The position numbers and the translations under genes were made by a program. The notes beneath the pieces are model-generated. The model did no database searches. It was not told the origin of the DNA and saw only the letters and a list, made by a program, of their open reading frames with translations. Shown in pieces: positions 61,520 through 64,000 of a stretch of DNA of 64,000 nucleotides; within the stretch, counting starts at the first letter, position 1, and each line of letters begins with the position of its first letter. This DNA is from Allomyces arbusculus. Its lineage: Eukaryota; Blastocladiomycota; Blastocladiomycetes; Blastocladiales; Blastocladiaceae. Location: assembly GCA_027604705.1 (NCBI GenBank), contig JADHYV010000045.1, positions 123,955-187,954 of the forward strand, given 5' to 3'.

Positions 61520-62887
61520 TGTTGAAGTGTTCGGCTCGTGCTTGTGATTTTTCCTTTGCTGTTTCCTTTGTTGTTTCACTGTTGGAGTTGTTTGCGTCGG
61601 ATCCATGTGTTTATGACAGTGGCAACCTAGGGCTTGGTTGCCACTGCAGTTGAAGTGCCGAGTGCACACACCAAATGCATCCACGCTCCCGTTTGAACGT
61701 TCTGATAGGTTATGAGCCCTGTCCGCCATCCGGCGCACAGGATCTGACCGAAACGCTGCTGATATCCTCGTCCTCAACTTGCTGCTACTGTCTCCGCTGA
61801 TTTTTGGGGTGAACGGACCGATTTCGCCAACTGACGAAGGGGTGCCATGCCGACCCATCCACTCTGACAACAATGACGACAACAATCAAAACTCACACCA
61901 CCACTGCCCAAAACTCGTTCCATCCGCTCAAGACAACACTGTGCCACTTTTCCAAACTCGATTTCGACGATTTAACCGATTTGGCGACCTGCACCATGAC
62001 CGTGACCACCACCACGTCAGTGACTGTCAAGACACTGATTTTGGGCCAAATGGCCACGATCGAGACACTGAAGGCCGATGGTTTAAACTGGCTGACGTTT
62101 TTGGACTGGTTTCTCGGATTTTTGACAGCCGACCAGCTTGAGGCACTGCTTGAAATCGAATCCCACACGATTCTTGTCAATGCTGAGTACCAGGAGGTGC
62201 CGCTCAAGGTGCTGCAGATGATGATGGCTGCTCGGCTGGCCAAATTGACCAATGTTGACATGGATGTGCTTCTCGTTGCCAATGCGATGTTCTGGAATGG
62301 GCCAGCTGCTGCCGAATGGACCAAGACAATGCAGCACTACGTCTACAAGGCCAAGTCATACATTCGGACCATTGTCAAGGTTGTTCTGTCGTCAGCAGTT
62401 GCCTCTGAGCTGTTGCCCCTTTTCTCGGCTGCTGATTGCGTCTTGGACGTGTGGGTACTGCTACATGCTCGCTTTGACAAACTCTTGCCACAGGCCCACC
62501 TGTCAAACATAAAATTGCTGTTCACGAAGCCAATGGCGGGGTCTGGTGCAGGTGCAGTGTATGAACACATTGCCAATTTGCAGCGCCATTTTGACGTCAT
62601 TCGGTGCCTTGAGCAAGCCAAGTCGTTGGTGCATCTGTGCACCAACTTTGCTGATTGGTTTTTGGTGCTTGCCTTGTTCTCGTTGCTGCCGCCTGAATAC
62701 TTGCAGACTGTTCTTTCGTTGGGCAAGTGTTATGAGGAGATGTCGCTTGTCGAGCTCCAGACGATTCTCAAAGGAGCTGCCGATCAGCTCGCTGGCAGTT
62801 CCAGGTCTGACGTACAGGCCCTCGCTGTCACAAAGCGCAAGGACATGAATGGCTGCTACAACTGTGGCAAGGTCGGCCATCATGCAC
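61520..62887 (+). mobile_element. Copia element 2, LTR plus gag, truncated
   Basis: LTR starts TGTTGAAGTG at 61520, in the same family as 56599. It carries a leader and an intact gag, then ends abruptly at 62887 just after the zinc knuckle, where an inverted copia LTR begins. No protease, integrase or reverse transcriptase remains. Confidence 0.85.
61873..62887 (+). CDS. Copia gag (nucleocapsid precursor), C-terminally truncated
   Basis: The retrotransposon capsid/nucleocapsid protein packages element RNA in cytoplasmic particles. Frame opens at ATG 61873; ATG 61997 (MTVTTTTSVTVK) is an alternative that matches the start of the element 1 copy. Conserved gag segments: ATIETLKADGLNWLTF, AMFWNGPAAAEWTKTMQ, KAKSYIRTIVKVVLSS, HARFDKLLPQAHLSNIK and KCYEEMSLVELQTILKGAAD. 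The CCHC knuckle is CYNCGKVGHHAR with its last Cys lost at the breakpoint. The frame continues by chance into the inverted LTR and beyond to 63288, making a hybrid that should not be annotated as one protein. Confidence 0.8.
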
Positions 62888-63078
62888 GTATTTTCGCAAG
62901 GTTGAGCGGGAGAGAGAATGCATTTGGTGTGTGCACTCTGCTCTTAAGCAGTGGTGGCAACCATAACCTAGGTTGCCACCATCATGTGCACATGGATCCG
63001 ACTCAAACTGCTCCAACAAAGAAACGACAAAGGAAAACGGCAAAGAAACGAAACAAACATGAGCCGAACACTTCGACA
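62888..63078 (-). repeat. Copia LTR of element 3, truncated
   Basis: Starts (minus strand) TGTCGAAGTGTTCGGCTCA and stops at CCTTGCGAAAAT, where the other LTR copies continue with GCTGCTGA. It has a perfect internal GGCAACCTAGG...GGTTGCC inverted repeat, shared with the other copies. Confidence 0.85.
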
Positions 63079-63099
63079 CTCCCCCACGGCGAGCGTTCC

Positions 63100-64000
63100 C
63101 TATGCACACGAGACAGGGACCTCAGCGATCCCAATCATGTCCCGCAACTTGCGAAACGCTGGGGCAGCGAGCGGCTTGGTCAAAATGTCGGCAATCTGGT
63201 TCTCCGTGTCCACACGCTGCAGGTCAATCGTCTTCTTGGCGACTTGGTCCTGCAACCAGTGCACATGGATCTCCACGTGCTTGGATGACAGCAGTGCATC
63301 CTTGACAACACCCTCTGCTGCCTCATTGTCCTCCATGGGCAGCATTGGTCCATCCTGCTTGAATCTGAGCTCCTCGAGCAGTACACGCACCATGAGAATC
63401 GTGTTGCCAGCCATGCTTGCCGACACGTACTCAGTGACCATGGCCGACTTGGCCACAAGCGTCTGCTTCTTTGAGGACCAGGCGACAGGGCTGCCCCCAA
63501 CCTGTACTACAAACCCAGATGTTGGCTTGCAGTCTCCAAGATCCTCAGCCCAATCAGCATCAGCGAACGCTTCAAGATTCATGTCCTTGCCCGAGAACTT
63601 GATGCCAAGGTTCGACGTACCCAACAGGTACCCAAGAAGCCGTTTTGCTGCTTCGAGATGCAGTGTCCAAGGTGCGTGCATGAAACAGCCAAGAATTGCA
63701 GTTGCAGCGGCAACATCAGGGCGTGCCTTGGTCGCAGCAAACAGCAGTGACCCGACAATGGTGAGGTACTCAGTCTTGATGGTTGGATTGACGACCGTGG
63801 GCAGGTTGAGCAGCTCCTTGAAGTCGTTGGGCCGCATCGGGATCAAGGGCCGCATCTTGTGTGGAATCTGGAACCGCTCGCCCATCGACTTGACGTACTG
63901 GCTCTGGTGGAGGTAAATTGCACCATTGTCGCCGTACGTGATCTTGCACCCAAGTAGCCATGCCGCGTCGCCCAAGTCGTGCACCTTGAACTCGGTCTTG
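63100..64000 (-). CDS. Copia reverse transcriptase C terminus and RNase H, partial
   Basis: Part of the pol polyprotein. The frame is open from the window edge (no start needed inside) to the stop at 63100. Motifs in order: VHDLGDAAWLLGCKITY (RT thumb), YLTIVGSLLFAATKARPDVA, HLEAAKRLLGYLLGT, ADADWAEDLGDCKPTSGF (first RNase H acidic residue), VAWSSKKQTLVAKSAMVTEY (Glu region), EDNEAAEGVVKD (Asp), KHVEIHVHWLQDQV, and the terminal ENQIADILTKPL. No stop or frameshift is seen, so this is the best-preserved copia piece here. RNA-templated DNA synthesis and template removal are the family functions. Confidence 0.93.
   Translation of the reverse strand, partial: KTEFKVHDLGDAAWLLGCKITYGDNGAIYLHQSQYVKSMGERFQIPHKMRPLIPMRPNDFKELLNLPTVVNPTIKTEYLTIVGSLLFAATKARPDVAAATAILGCFMHAPWTLHLEAAKRLLGYLLGTSNLGIKFSGKDMNLEAFADADWAEDLGDCKPTSGFVVQVGGSPVAWSSKKQTLVAKSAMVTEYVSASMAGNTILMVRVLLEELRFKQDGPMLPMEDNEAAEGVVKDALLSSKHVEIHVHWLQDQVAKKTIDLQRVDTENQIADILTKPLAAPAFRKLRDMIGIAEVPVSCA

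Larger units (their letters stand above)
62888..64000 (-). mobile_element. Copia element 3, minus strand, 3' part only; runs off the window
   Basis: Read on the minus strand: end of reverse transcriptase, RNase H, stop at 63100, polypurine tract (complement of about 63079-63090, GTGGGGGAG), then the 3' LTR from 63078 downward. The LTR is cut at 62888 against gag of element 2. The 5' part lies beyond the window. Confidence 0.9.

Noticed and set aside
62888-63288. Continuation of the gag frame past 62887
   Set aside because: It reads anti-sense through a copia LTR and RNase H; the hybrid frame is accidental.

Overview
The window reads as nuclear DNA of a zoosporic, early-diverging fungus, most likely a blastocladiomycete such as Allomyces or a close relative. 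The genes are very GC-rich with GC-ending codons. Most spliced genes have short introns of about 45-99 nt with GT-AG ends. The encoded proteins are eukaryotic: a NEDD8 E2, an NMD factor, a GPI-transamidase subunit, a BRCC36-type JAMM protease and a PACT-domain centrosome/spindle-pole protein. The last fits a fungus that still builds centrioles. The species call is inference; no marker gene is present.

Layout. 0.2-8 kb: an unrecognised minus-strand gene lies head to head with a very large Fanzor (eukaryotic TnpB-like, RNA-guided nuclease family). They share an intergenic region carrying two 43-bp palindrome-containing direct repeats and a TATA box. A tRNA-Thr follows. 8.8-33.6 kb: a dense block with UBC12, a Pro/Ala-rich protein, a three-finger C2H2 transcription factor, an SMG5/6-like EST1+PIN protein, a CZIB-type zinc protein, a large Gln-rich protein and a PH-like protein. 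33.6-37 kb is gene-poor with one weak gene. 37-42.8 kb is a 1880-residue coiled-coil PACT protein. 42.8-47 kb is gene-poor. 47-55.8 kb: an ankyrin protein, a secreted phospholipase-B-type GDSL enzyme, BRCC36 and PIG-T/Gpi16. 56.6-64 kb is a nest of decayed Ty1/copia elements, one of them broken and partly inverted by a second LTR family.

The host genes are independent housekeeping functions, not one pathway: neddylation, Lys63 deubiquitination, mRNA surveillance, GPI anchoring, spindle-pole scaffolding and lipid hydrolysis. The features most worth attention are the Fanzor locus, with its unusual 430-residue-plus tail and unknown divergent partner, and the LTR inversion, which is documented by shuffled target-site duplications. 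Exon structures were worked out by hand from frame, splice consensus and family alignment recalled from memory. Those whose phases close and whose protein matches a family are reliable; the others are marked.
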